Positions 44,209-53,579 of a stretch of 64,000 nt of DNA are shown here, one piece after another; the stretch's first letter is position 1; each line of letters opens with the position of its first letter. The notes beneath the pieces were generated by a model. It did not search any database and was not told the DNA's origin. It worked only from the letters and a program-made list of their open reading frames with translations. Source of the DNA: JAAXHH01 sp965225915 (GTDB lineage: Bacteria > JAAXHH01); assembly GCA_965225915.1 (NCBI GenBank), contig OZ245326.1:3348001-3412000 (forward strand). Direction: 5' to 3'. The position numbers and the translations under genes are program-made.

Positions 44209-44540
44209 TCATGGGTCGTAGTTTGAACGGAAAAGTTCGACTTCTTCATCAGTAACGATCGGAGGCATGTCTTTAAGTGTTTTCCAATCAACGATTTTAC
44301 GCGCGTCAATCGCCTCTTTCAAGTCTCGTGAAGATATCCAGCTATTGTTCCATATCTGTGTAGTTTTCTTACCCACAGTGTAGCGCTGAATCAGCGGTAA
44401 TCGACCGCTTGCCGGCGATGAACTGACCGATCCGATTCGGCGGGACGTCGATTTGACGCGCGAACCTCCGTCAGTGACACGTTCAGTTCACCAAGTTCGT
44501 CCTGAAGAAACTCGCTGGGATGGATGGTGCGCTGCAGCAT
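44209..44540 (-). pseudogene. higA: HigA-like antitoxin, frameshifted remnant
   Basis: The N-terminal part reads LQRTIHPSEFLQDELGELN and then VSLTE, as in HigA. One extra base near 44467 shifts the frame. In the next frame the expected helix-turn-helix continues (FARQIDVPPNRIGQFIAGKR, then SITADSAL). A second shift near 44385 leads to a tail ending VELFRSNYDP at 44209. No HigB toxin is found next to it. It appears to be a decayed type II antitoxin. Confidence 0.7.
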
Positions 44541-44586
44541 GATTGATTTCCGATGAACTCCTGTCGATAGATTCGTTTCCAAAGGC

Positions 44587-44736
44587 TCATTTTGCCCCGT
44601 CGACATGCTGAAAGGGAGAAAAGTACTTGAGGGCGCTGGCGGTGAACGAGAAAACCGATGCTAAGGTTCGTTCTACCGTGAGGATTGATTCGATCATCAC
44701 AAATCCGACCGAAGCCAGGCTCATTAAATCGCCCAT
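44587..44736 (-). CDS. hypothetical small protein (49 residues)
   Basis: The ATG at 44736 is preceded by a perfect AGGAGG with a 6-nt spacer, the best ribosome site of this region. The product is moderately hydrophobic (LMSLASVGFVMIESILTV) and ends FQHVDGAK. The same frame is open upstream to a GTG at 44952 (121 residues). That longer version has no ribosome site but is not excluded. It lies in AT-rich accessory DNA between the HigA remnant and the KAP gene. No function is recognised. Confidence 0.4.
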   Translation of the reverse strand: MGDLMSLASVGFVMIESILTVERTLASVFSFTASALKYFSPFQHVDGAK

Positions 44737-44994
44737 ATCCACCCTCCTTTCTGATCGCAGAGAAAGCCACGATCTTCGAGAAGCCGCACGCCCTGACGTA
44801 ACTGCTAACGCCCGTAAGTACTCCTCTTCAGTGCCAAGGTACAATATCGCCCTGCATTGTTCGAAATAGCTCCTTACCACGCCATCTCCAATTAATGAAT
44901 ATCGAGTTACGGCAAGGTTATTTAGACTTCTGTCGCAATACTCGCCAAACACAAAAAAGTGTAATCCAATATCGAGGCTAGTCGATACAACACA

Positions 44995-46467
44995 TCATCC
45001 GCCATCGTCGGCCACAGAATCGTCTACAAAACTTTGTGACAGCAGTTCGATTCGTTGAACTGAATGATTAAAACCAATTCCTCGATTACGAAACAATGAC
45101 CATTCTCGATAGCTTTCAACTAATTTGATTACACTCTCCCTAAATCGGTATTCTTGGCTGGGTACACTTTCCTCATCCGAACGTTCAGAATCGTTAGCAC
45201 TCTTGTACTTGCTTAACAAGGGTGATTCAAAGATTGATTTATCAAATAAAGCACCGGAGATTTCCAATGCCCCCGTTACGATCACTGCCTCAAAAACATG
45301 GCTGTAGTCCGCACTTCGGAGTTCGCTTGTTCCCGGGCGGTTATACACTGCGTCCACAACCTCGCTGTCCGAGACCTCTCCACGTATGAATCGATAGTAT
45401 AAATTTGAATTGATTGTTCTCAGAATCAGGGCCGTGGTAGTGGAAATAGCAAATGAATGGTGGTCATCGCGCAGTGATCCAAAGACTAGACCCAGATGAT
45501 GTATGGCTTGCGCAATACTACGAAAATCGAGATCAGGAGCACTATAAAAGCACTGCAATAGGTCTCGAACTATGACAACATCTTCGCGTTCTTCCTTATC
45601 TTTGATTTGCTTAAAGTAACTTTCAATTCCTATTGTGTTAAGCAATGAACTCACATACCTTTGGCGATCCGGTTCCGGTAGCCTGAAACTGACATCGAAG
45701 AATCGTCGCAAATACCCCTCAGCATCAAAACTGCTTCCATATAGTGCCTTTATCGAATGGGACAGTTCGGACCGATTGATCGCTAGTACAAATACAATAT
45801 GGTTAACCGTAAAAAGGTGTTTAGCTATCTCGAGAAGTTCTACAGCGTACGATGGCCGACATCTGTCTAACTCATCAATCAAGACGACTAATGGGCGAAA
45901 GTCGTGGGATTCAGTTACTGCTTTTGCTGTCTCTGATAGTGCCTGTTTAAATTCAGTTACGGTTTCTTTACCTTTACCGTACGCAGCCAACTTTTCTTTG
46001 ATGAACGTAGCAGAACCTTGAGTGACCTCTTTTTCAGTATTGGGATCAAAATTCAATAGCTCCGGCATTCCGAATCGCACTGCGATTGGAGTGACCCAGC
46101 GAATGAGATCGACAGTCGCGTCGACCATCTTGTTGATCTGAGTTGTGTATGTATTGCCACCACACTTTCGAATACCCTCGTTAATCTCTGAAGATAGAGC
46201 AAGGAATGGATCCTTGGAGTAGTCAGTACTCCAAGCATTAAACTCGATAACAGCAAACCCCTTATTTCGAAGAAATTGCGCCCAAATCCTGATAAACGTA
46301 GTCTTCCCGGCTCCCCACATGGAGTCAATTGCCAAGACACACGGTCCTTCTATAGAACCGATCAGGTGAGTGAGAACCTCAGTTGGTTCCTTCCTCTCAA
46401 GAAGATCGTTTTTAAATGGATCTTTTTCAGGAACTTCAACTTCCAGTGGTTGAATACGTATTCCCAC
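44995..46467 (-). CDS. KAP family P-loop NTPase
   Basis: A 490-residue KAP-type NTPase. Walker A is in DSMWGAGKTTF (Lys55) and Walker B in VVLIDELDRC (Asp198, Glu199), followed by the family's long helical C-terminal part. I see no clear membrane insertion, unlike many KAP proteins. Some family members occur in phage-defence or plasmid-linked loci. The base composition is strikingly AT-rich (one 60-base line counted 30% GC) against GC-rich neighbours, a sign of transfer. The GTG at 46467 follows AAGGAG by 9 nt. A GTG at 46512 without a ribosome site would add 15 residues. Confidence 0.85.
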   Translation of the reverse strand: MGIRIQPLEVEVPEKDPFKNDLLERKEPTEVLTHLIGSIEGPCVLAIDSMWGAGKTTFIRIWAQFLRNKGFAVIEFNAWSTDYSKDPFLALSSEINEGIRKCGGNTYTTQINKMVDATVDLIRWVTPIAVRFGMPELLNFDPNTEKEVTQGSATFIKEKLAAYGKGKETVTEFKQALSETAKAVTESHDFRPLVVLIDELDRCRPSYAVELLEIAKHLFTVNHIVFVLAINRSELSHSIKALYGSSFDAEGYLRRFFDVSFRLPEPDRQRYVSSLLNTIGIESYFKQIKDKEEREDVVIVRDLLQCFYSAPDLDFRSIAQAIHHLGLVFGSLRDDHHSFAISTTTALILRTINSNLYYRFIRGEVSDSEVVDAVYNRPGTSELRSADYSHVFEAVIVTGALEISGALFDKSIFESPLLSKYKSANDSERSDEESVPSQEYRFRESVIKLVESYREWSLFRNRGIGFNHSVQRIELLSQSFVDDSVADDGG

Positions 46468-46600
46468 AATGTGATTCTCCTTTAAATGGGAACTGTCGAC
46501 TTCGTTTAGCACATAGGCGCTATTTGCTATTTACACATTACGCCTCACCTTAATCATCAAAAACTGAGTTCCAGGTTTTGAGGACAAGTTCACACCAAAT

Positions 46601-47677
46601 CTACGCCCCAACTCTTGCCTCAAACGCCTCAATCTCATCCTCACCTTCCAACACACCGATTTCCAGATGAAAGTCACGAACCTCATCTGGTTCGATGTGC
46701 TGCAGGTAACCGTTCTTGCGGTTCCACGCGCGGCCTAGCATGCTTACATTTCCGGGTTCGATGCCGGTGACGTAAGTTCCCCGGTGAAAATGCTGCCAGT
46801 GGGTGACGATCGGGATTTCCGCCTTGGGGAAGGACCAGTAAATCCCCAGGCCGAGTCGATCATTAATCAGGCCGACACGACACTGGCCGCCGGCATCGGC
46901 GCGTGGCCGGTGGATGTATACGTCGTCATGGGCTTCGTCACCGGGCGCCGGGGCGGTGGCATAGACGTCAGGACCGACCTCCCTGTCTTCGAGCCATTCT
47001 GTAGTCTTTTCACTGTCGATAACCACCCGTGTGCCCTCGTCGAGGACGGGGAAACCGGGGTTGCAGTGATAGACGAACATCAACGGGGAGCGATCGACCG
47101 ATTGGTTGTGTATCCGGTCGTGGATATGCAGCGATTTCTCTCCGAGGACCGTCGAGATCTCCCGGGTCAGTTCCAGGTTGGTGCCGAAGACGACAGCTTC
47201 CCTGACTTTCCCGCGCACCTTGACGATGTAATCGTCTCCGTCCCACTGGCCATCGGTATGAACCTGTCGGGCGGGAAGGAAGGAAAGGCGACCGTGTAGC
47301 CCCAGTTCCTCGTTTTCCTCTTCCGGATCGGTTTCTGGATGGCCCGTGAAGGTCATCCCGCAACTCAGCACCAGGCCTCCGAAGAACCCGCGCATCCAGC
47401 CATATCCCTGCGGTTCGTAGAACGCCGGTCCAACGTCGCCTGTACTGCCGCGAAAACAGAGCGACATGCCCTTGTAGTGGGCCGAGGCCACGTCCAGCGC
47501 CCGGCCCGGCAACAGGGAAAAGCACAGTCCCGATGCGTTGAACACTTCGATGAGGTCCGCTCCTCGATCGGTACCCTCGCGGAGTTCGCCATGTCTTGCA
47601 TGGGCTACCTGGCTCATGTCGCCCACGAGGTCGAGCAGTTCTCTACGGGTATACTCTTTTCCAAATATACGCGCCAT
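46601..47677 (-). CDS. DUF4432 family protein (aldose-1-epimerase-like)
   Basis: A 358-residue protein of the galactose-mutarotase-like superfamily, DUF4432. It has GLCFSLLPGRALDVASAHYKG, YGWMRGFFGGLVLSCGMTF, SPLMFVYHCNPGFPVLD and HWQHFHRGTYVTGIEPGN. It is probably an epimerase or sugar-binding enzyme of the cytosol. The ATG at 47677 is preceded by AGGAAGG five bases upstream. GC is back to the window norm, so it marks the edge of the AT-rich islet. Confidence 0.87.
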   Translation of the reverse strand: MARIFGKEYTRRELLDLVGDMSQVAHARHGELREGTDRGADLIEVFNASGLCFSLLPGRALDVASAHYKGMSLCFRGSTGDVGPAFYEPQGYGWMRGFFGGLVLSCGMTFTGHPETDPEEENEELGLHGRLSFLPARQVHTDGQWDGDDYIVKVRGKVREAVVFGTNLELTREISTVLGEKSLHIHDRIHNQSVDRSPLMFVYHCNPGFPVLDEGTRVVIDSEKTTEWLEDREVGPDVYATAPAPGDEAHDDVYIHRPRADAGGQCRVGLINDRLGLGIYWSFPKAEIPIVTHWQHFHRGTYVTGIEPGNVSMLGRAWNRKNGYLQHIEPDEVRDFHLEIGVLEGEDEIEAFEARVGA

Positions 47678-47772
47678 ATTCACCTTCCTGTATGGTCATT
47701 GTACCGCTTAAGACTGCAATTCGGTCATAAACATGGACCGAACCTATTTTGTTTAAATTGATCGTCTCTCAG

Positions 47773-49449
47773 TCACTTCTTCTGGATCTTCGCCCACGAA
47801 TCGCGCAGGGCGATGGTCCGATTGAACACGGGGCCGTTAGATTGGGATTCTACGGCATCGATGCAGAAGTATCCCAGCCGCTCGAACTGGTAGTTCACTC
47901 CGGGAACCGCGTCCGCCAGTCCGGGTTCAACCTTGCATTCCGTAACGGTACGTAACGAGTCGGGATTGAGTAAGGATCGTTCATCGTCCACTTCACCCGG
48001 ACGGGGATCCGGATCGCTGAACAGCCGGTCGTACAGGCGCACGGTGGCGTCAAGGGCGTGGGCGGCCGATACCCAGTGAATAGTGCCGCGTACCTTTCTT
48101 CCGTCGGGCGTACTCCCGCCCCGGGATTCCGGATCGTAGGTGCAGTGCAGTTCGACAACATTTTCCTGGTTGTCTTTGATTACGTCCGTACAGGTGATGA
48201 AGTACCCGTAGCGCAGCCTTACTTCCCGTCCCGGGGCGAGCCGGAAGAACTTCCGGGGCGGGTCTTCCATGAAATCGTTCCGCTCAATATAGATTTCCCG
48301 CGAGAAAGGGACTTCCCGCGTCCCCATCTCCTCGTCCTCCGGGTTGTTCACGGCTTCCATGTACTCGGTTTGGCCGGTGGGGTAATTGGTGATCACGACC
48401 TTCAAGGGATCCAGGACGCCCATGACCCGGGGCGCGCGCTTGTTCAAGTCTTCCCGGATAATGAAATCCGACAGGGCCATGTCTATGAGATTGTGGTTCT
48501 TGGCCACGCCGACGCGGTCGCAGAGGGTTCGTATCGACTCGGGAGTATATCCACGTCGCCGCAGGCCGGAAAGTGTGGGCATGCGGGGATCGTCCCACCC
48601 GGATAGTACGCCTTCCTCGATCAGAGGCCGGTAGAAGCGCTTGGACAGCACCGTGTGTGCGAGGACCAGAGGCGCGAACTCGATCTGCTGGGGGTGGTAG
48701 ACGTCCAGGCGGTCCAGGATCCAGTCGTACAGCGGCCTGTTGTTCTCGAATTCCAGGGTGCACAACGAATGGGTGATGCCCTCAATGGAATCCGACAGGC
48801 AGTGGGTGAAATCGTACATGGGATATACCCGCCATTTGTCCCCCGTACGGTAGTGATGGGCATGGCGGATCCGGTAGAGCACGGGATCGCGCATCGTCAG
48901 GTTGGGATGGGCCATGTCGATCCTGGCCCGGAGTACGTGCGAACCGTCCGGAAACTCCCCGGCCTGCATGCGTTCGAAGAAGTCTCTGCTCTCATCGGCT
49001 GGTCGGTCGCGGTACGGACTGTTTCGGCCCGGTTCCGTGGGCGTGCCGCGGTAGTCCCGCATTTCGTCCCAGGTCAAGCTGTCGACGTAGGCGTCGCCCT
49101 GTTCAATGAGTTGAAGCGCGTAACTGTACAGTTGATCGTAGTAATCGGAGGCGAAGTAGAGCCGGTCTTCCCAGTCGAACCCCAGCCACTTGATGTCCCG
49201 CTTGATCCCTTCGACATAGTCCGCGTCTTCTTTCTCGGGATTCGAGTCATCGAACCGGAGGTTGCACAGGCCGCCGTACTCCTCGGCAACGCCGAAATTA
49301 AGGCATATCGACTTCGCGTGGCCGATGTGGAGGTAGCCGTTCGGTTCCGGGGGAAAACGGGTCATCACTTTACCCCCGAACTTGCCGCTTTCCATGTCCG
49401 CGTCGATGATTTCGCGTATGAAATCCCTATACTGCTTTTCTGTGCTCAT
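47773..49449 (-). CDS. glnS: glutaminyl-tRNA synthetase
   Basis: A 558-residue class I synthetase that charges tRNA-Gln with glutamine. HIGH is at 41-44 within RFPPEPNGYLHIGHAKS, the KMSKS-equivalent is VLSKR (267-271), and SLCTLEFENNRPLYDW is diagnostic. The C-terminal beta-barrel anticodon domain is complete. It runs divergently to nothing and is a single-gene unit. Confidence 0.96.
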   Translation of the reverse strand: MSTEKQYRDFIREIIDADMESGKFGGKVMTRFPPEPNGYLHIGHAKSICLNFGVAEEYGGLCNLRFDDSNPEKEDADYVEGIKRDIKWLGFDWEDRLYFASDYYDQLYSYALQLIEQGDAYVDSLTWDEMRDYRGTPTEPGRNSPYRDRPADESRDFFERMQAGEFPDGSHVLRARIDMAHPNLTMRDPVLYRIRHAHHYRTGDKWRVYPMYDFTHCLSDSIEGITHSLCTLEFENNRPLYDWILDRLDVYHPQQIEFAPLVLAHTVLSKRFYRPLIEEGVLSGWDDPRMPTLSGLRRRGYTPESIRTLCDRVGVAKNHNLIDMALSDFIIREDLNKRAPRVMGVLDPLKVVITNYPTGQTEYMEAVNNPEDEEMGTREVPFSREIYIERNDFMEDPPRKFFRLAPGREVRLRYGYFITCTDVIKDNQENVVELHCTYDPESRGGSTPDGRKVRGTIHWVSAAHALDATVRLYDRLFSDPDPRPGEVDDERSLLNPDSLRTVTECKVEPGLADAVPGVNYQFERLGYFCIDAVESQSNGPVFNRTIALRDSWAKIQKK

Positions 49450-49493
49450 AATTTCCTGTTCAGGCTATTTTTCGGAGCAGGTCAAGATCGGAT

Positions 49494-49522
49494 AATATAC
49501 GAATAAAAGTGCAAAGACGCAA
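49494..49522 (-). promoter_or_regulatory. promoter of glnS
   Basis: On the minus strand, TTGCGT (49522-49517), a 17-bp spacer and TATATT (49499-49494) lie 45 bp before the glnS start. The -35 box is weak. Confidence 0.4.
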
Positions 49523-49620
49523 AAGGAGTCTTATATCAGGTCAACTTTAATATAGCCGCGAATCCCGTCCATATTAAATCCTGCATTTAATAGTGGAGCG
49601 GTTCTACTTAGTCCGGTTAG

Positions 49621-50781
49621 TCAGAACCCAACATCGCATGCGTGTTCAAGCCCAACCGCTTGCACGCGATCATGAATACGAAATCGCGATTCGCCGGGGA
49701 ATACGACGATGAGGCGGTCGAGTTTCAGGTCGTTCAACGCCGTGTGCATAGAACGTGTCATTGAAGGCGCACTGGATCGTTTGAATTCGAACCCTGTTCT
49801 TCGACCGCCTTCCATGATCAGGAGGTCGAGTTCAGATCCACGATGTGTAGCCCAGAAATAACAGTCTTCCCACGCAGTGCCTGTAATACGGACCACCTCC
49901 TGCATGGCGAAACTCTCCCACGACGCTCCGGATTTCGGATGTCCCATGAGATCTGCCTCGTCTTTCACACCCAGCAGTGCGTGCAACAGCCCGGGGTCCG
50001 ATAGATAAACCTTGGGTGCTTTGACCTGCCGTTTCTTCAGATTCTCGTACCAGGGCTGCATTCTGCGCGCTACCAGTGCGCCGACAAGGGTGTCGAAATA
50101 TGTATTTATCGTTGGTGCGGTGACACCAAGTGCACGGCCGAGTTCGGCTCCGTTCCAGTGGTTTCCGTGGTAGTGGGCCAACATAGTCCAAAATCGACGC
50201 ATGGAAGCGGCAGGAACAGATACCCCGAGTTGAGGTAGATCCCTTTCTAAGAACGTTCGAATGAACGCCGACCGCCAGGTAAGGCTGTCCTCATCGTTCC
50301 TGGCGAGGAACGAAGGTGGGAATCCGCCGCGCAGCCAAAGTCGGTCCGATTCGGCGGTATCTGTTTCGTTCATCCGTAGAGGCGGAAGTTCATAATATGC
50401 GATCCTTCCGGCGAGCGATTCCGATGATTGTCGCAGAAGGACAGGTCCCGCACTGCCCAGGACCAAAAAACGGGCCGGGGTACCGGGACGGTCCGAGAGC
50501 ACGCGTAGTAGTCTGAAAATTCCTTCATTCCGCTGAACCTCATCAATAACAACCAACCCGCGGAGCGGTTCCAATGCGAGCTTGGGATCGGATAGTCGTG
50601 TCTCGTCGGTTGGGTCTTCAAGATCGAAAAAGGTAACAGAAGGTTCGACATCCTCGATCAATTGGCGTGCAAGCGTAGTTTTGCCAACCTGCCGTGCACC
50701 TATGAGACAGACCACGGGAAACTGGTTTAACAGTTTGCCAATTGCGTTGAGATGTTGGGTACGCGGGATCATACTAGACAA
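49621..50781 (-). CDS. AAA-type ATPase with C-terminal DUF4143
   Basis: A 386-residue protein. Walker A is GARQVGKT (28-35) and Walker B is LVVIDEVQR. A winged-helix region and the DUF4143 domain follow (LTWRSAFIRTFLERDLPQLG; the C-terminal ELDLLIMEGGRRTGFEFKRS resembles a nuclease-like core). The family is widespread, often as strain-variable genes, and its role is unknown. Accessory character fits the position between glnS and a disrupted methyltransferase. Confidence 0.88.
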   Translation of the reverse strand: MSSMIPRTQHLNAIGKLLNQFPVVCLIGARQVGKTTLARQLIEDVEPSVTFFDLEDPTDETRLSDPKLALEPLRGLVVIDEVQRNEGIFRLLRVLSDRPGTPARFLVLGSAGPVLLRQSSESLAGRIAYYELPPLRMNETDTAESDRLWLRGGFPPSFLARNDEDSLTWRSAFIRTFLERDLPQLGVSVPAASMRRFWTMLAHYHGNHWNGAELGRALGVTAPTINTYFDTLVGALVARRMQPWYENLKKRQVKAPKVYLSDPGLLHALLGVKDEADLMGHPKSGASWESFAMQEVVRITGTAWEDCYFWATHRGSELDLLIMEGGRRTGFEFKRSSAPSMTRSMHTALNDLKLDRLIVVFPGESRFRIHDRVQAVGLEHACDVGF

Positions 50782-50816
50782 TATAGGTGAAAATCGAAAG
50801 CGTCGCTATTGATTTT

Positions 50817-51650
50817 CTACATTGTCCTCGCCCACGCAGCGAAATGCGGCGGGATGATCACGGGCCGTTTGGCCGCGACGATTTCTGCCCGGACTCGCTG
50901 CGGAATGGTATCCACATCCACTTCCTCCGCGGTTGCAATCTCATATTGCTCCAGGAGCGGTACAACGCTTCGGAATGAATTAGCGACATAGGAATAACCC
51001 GGCCAGTCGGCGGATCCGCCCAGCAGTAAACCGGCGTCGAGGGTGGGCTCGGGAAGACCGGCCTCCATAAAGACTCTGTGCAGATCCAGTCCCATGGTTG
51101 CGTTTGCCCCGGACCGCTCGAATACTTCTACGATCCAGTCGCTCTATTGGCCCATGAGCGGCGTATCAGGATTATGATACGAGCGGGTAATGGTAAAGTC
51201 GATCTCCTGAAAGCAAACGATACCCCCGTAATGCAGGCGCTTCAGCAGCTGTTTCAAGACCGATATCGGATCGGGCAGGTACATGAGCACCAGGCGGCCC
51301 ACCAGTGCGTCGAAACGTCCCCCCAGGTCCAGGGTCTGTGCGTCTCCCTCGATGAATTTCACGTTTTCATGACCCGCTTCTCGAACCCGCTCTCGGGCTG
51401 TATCTAGGATATCCGGATTCGTGTCCACCCCCACAACTTCCCCATCCGGTCCGACCAATTCAGCTGCGACCAATGACACGTCTCCCGCTCCGCTTCCGAT
51501 ATCCAGGACCCTCATTCCGGCATCGATGCCGGCCGATTTCAGAAATCGTCGCGTCAGTGGCTGGATCAGTCGCGACTGCTCGATCAACCGTTGCGTCTCT
51601 TCGTCGCTTCTCCCCATCGTGTATTGTCGATCGCTATTTTGATCCGCCAT
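50817..51650 (-). pseudogene. class I SAM-dependent methyltransferase with an in-frame amber stop
   Basis: The first part (51650 to 51147) encodes 168 residues with the SAM motif VLDIGSGAGDVSLVAAELVG at 48-67 and FIEGDAQTLDLGGRFDALV. A TAG at 51146-51144 then interrupts. The same frame continues without shift as SDWIVEVFERSGANATMGLD, then LHRVFMEAGLPEPTLD, and ends at 50817, exactly the expected C-terminal half of this methyltransferase type (about 276 residues). So one nonsense change is the only visible defect, perhaps from a Trp or Gln codon. Readthrough is possible but unsupported. The N-terminal half alone would lack the C-terminal lobe. Confidence 0.8.
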
Positions 51651-51827
51651 AACCCGTTCCTTCTCCTTTCGACGATACCATGAACTTGTTGTCTACACCT
51701 TACACAGCACACAGCATTACACATCATTCAACCTCTTGCAGTTCCACCAGTTGCCTGAGATACTATACGCGCAACGATTTTGCCATATGTAGAGTTTACT
51801 ATAAGCAGAAAGCGACAACTTTCACCC

Positions 51828-52661
51828 TCACTCCTTGACCGCCCCGAGCGTAATCCCCTGCACGAATTCCTTCTGCATCACGAGGAAGAGGACCATGATG
51901 GGCAGAATGGACAGCAGGGTGCCGGCCATGAGCATGCCGTATTCCTGTCGGTAAACGCCAACGAGGCTGGCCAGACCGAGCGGAAGTGTGTACTTGTCGG
52001 CGTCCCGCAGTACGATCATGGGCCAGAGAAACTCATTCCAGGCCCCGAGAAAACCGAAGATGCTTAAGGCCCCCATGGCGGGTTTCACGGTAGGAAGGAT
52101 CACGCGCCAGTAGATGCCGAATTCGGATGAACCGTCGATTCTGGCCGCGTCGACCAGGTCGGTGGGAATACCAAGGATGAACTGCCGCATGAGAAACACG
52201 CCGAATCCGCTGGAAGCCAGGTAGGGAAGGATCACGCCCTGGTAGGTGTCCAGCCATCCGAATTTGTACAGCAGGGTGAACAGCGGGACCAGCACCAGGT
52301 GAAAGGGGATCATCATCGAGCCAAGGACGATGGCGAAAAGGACGCCGCGCCCGCGAAAGGAGTACTTGGCGAAGGCGAAACCGCCCATGGTGGCGATAGC
52401 GAGGAGAAGCAGCGTGTGGGAAGTGGCCACGAAGGTGCTGTTTATGATGTACTGGACGATCGGCATTTCTTCGAACAACCGGGTGAAATTCTCGAGCGTC
52501 GGATCCTGGGGCAGGAAGGTGGGCGGATAAGAAAAGATCTCGCCGGACGGCTTGAATGAAGCGGAGACCACCCAGAATAGCGGCGTGAGGACCAGCAGGG
52601 CGAGGAAGACCAGGAGGATGTATGTCAGCACAGTTCGAAAGGGAAATCTCATAACACTCAA
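51828..52661 (-). CDS. carbohydrate ABC transporter permease (MalG type)
   Basis: A 277-residue inner-membrane permease with six predicted helices. The cytoplasmic EAA loop is DLVDAARIDGSSEFGIYWRVILPTVKPA in part (EAA-like, with the conserved Gly). It overlaps the MalF-type permease by 4 nt. With the partner and the binding protein it forms a sugar importer. The ATPase gene is not here. Confidence 0.92.
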   Translation of the reverse strand: MSVMRFPFRTVLTYILLVFLALLVLTPLFWVVSASFKPSGEIFSYPPTFLPQDPTLENFTRLFEEMPIVQYIINSTFVATSHTLLLLAIATMGGFAFAKYSFRGRGVLFAIVLGSMMIPFHLVLVPLFTLLYKFGWLDTYQGVILPYLASSGFGVFLMRQFILGIPTDLVDAARIDGSSEFGIYWRVILPTVKPAMGALSIFGFLGAWNEFLWPMIVLRDADKYTLPLGLASLVGVYRQEYGMLMAGTLLSILPIMVLFLVMQKEFVQGITLGAVKE

Positions 52662-53509
52662 TTCTCCCTGAACACGCCAAAAAACCGGACCTGGATAATA
52701 GAAATCACGCCGATGATCACGGCCAGTGCCCAGCCGATCGTCGCCGCGTATCCTAGATTGATGAACTCGAAGCCGTGCTTGTACAGGTACATCACCATCG
52801 TGATGCTCGCGTTGCCCGGGCCGCCCTCGGTAAGCACGTAGGGCAGGTCGAAGAGTTGGAACGAGCCTATCATGGATGTGATCACCACGAAGGCGATCAC
52901 CGGCTTGAGGGCCGGGATCGTCACGTGTATGAAAGTCTGCCAGGTACCGGCCCCGTCGACTGCCGCCGCCTCGTAAAGCTCACGTCGTATACTCTGAAGC
53001 CCCGCCAGGAAATAGACCATGTTGAACCCCGCCCACCGCCATACACCCGCCAGTATCAGCGCGGGCATGACCAGGTCCGGGTCCTGAAGCCATTGGATCT
53101 CTGAACCCAGGACCATGTTGACCAGGCCGTAACGCCTGTCGTACAGCAGGTAGAATATCACGGCGATGAATACGCCCGATATGAGGACGGGAGCGAAGAA
53201 GGAAAGGCGGAACAGGTTTCTTCCCTTCAGGCGGGCGTTACTGAGTAGCAACGCGAGGGCCAGGGCTACGGGCAGCTGCAGCAGAAGGCTGCCCAGGGCG
53301 AAATAGGCCGTGTTCCAGAGTGCGGTCCAAAAAACGGGGTCGGCGATCAGGCGATCGATGTTAGCCAGCCCTACGAAAGTCTCATTCCGCATGCCCCGGA
53401 CGCTGTACATACTGAGCCGGATCGAATCGAACAGGGGATAGACCATGAATACCCCGAAGAGGGCAAAAAATGGGGCGAGAAACGCGTAGGGCGCGTACCT
53501 GGGTTTCAT
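52658..53509 (-). CDS. carbohydrate ABC transporter permease (MalF/UgpA type)
   Basis: A 283-residue permease with six predicted helices. The EAA motif region is LYEAAAVDGAGTWQTFIHV followed by TIPALKPV. It starts 70 nt downstream of the binding-protein gene. It pairs with the MalG-type protein encoded by the next, overlapping gene. Confidence 0.92.
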   Translation of the reverse strand: MKPRYAPYAFLAPFFALFGVFMVYPLFDSIRLSMYSVRGMRNETFVGLANIDRLIADPVFWTALWNTAYFALGSLLLQLPVALALALLLSNARLKGRNLFRLSFFAPVLISGVFIAVIFYLLYDRRYGLVNMVLGSEIQWLQDPDLVMPALILAGVWRWAGFNMVYFLAGLQSIRRELYEAAAVDGAGTWQTFIHVTIPALKPVIAFVVITSMIGSFQLFDLPYVLTEGGPGNASITMVMYLYKHGFEFINLGYAATIGWALAVIIGVISIIQVRFFGVFREN

Positions 53510-53579
53510 GGTTAGCGTGGCCGAAGTTGATGGGTGGCGCTAAGAGTTTATGTTGTTCAGACGTGATTCAGCTTCGACG

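Noticed and set aside
51144..51146. TAG in the methyltransferase as a pyrrolysine or recoded codon
   Set aside because: No pyl genes or recoding structure are seen in the window, and the family is not known for pyrrolysine. A nonsense change is simpler.
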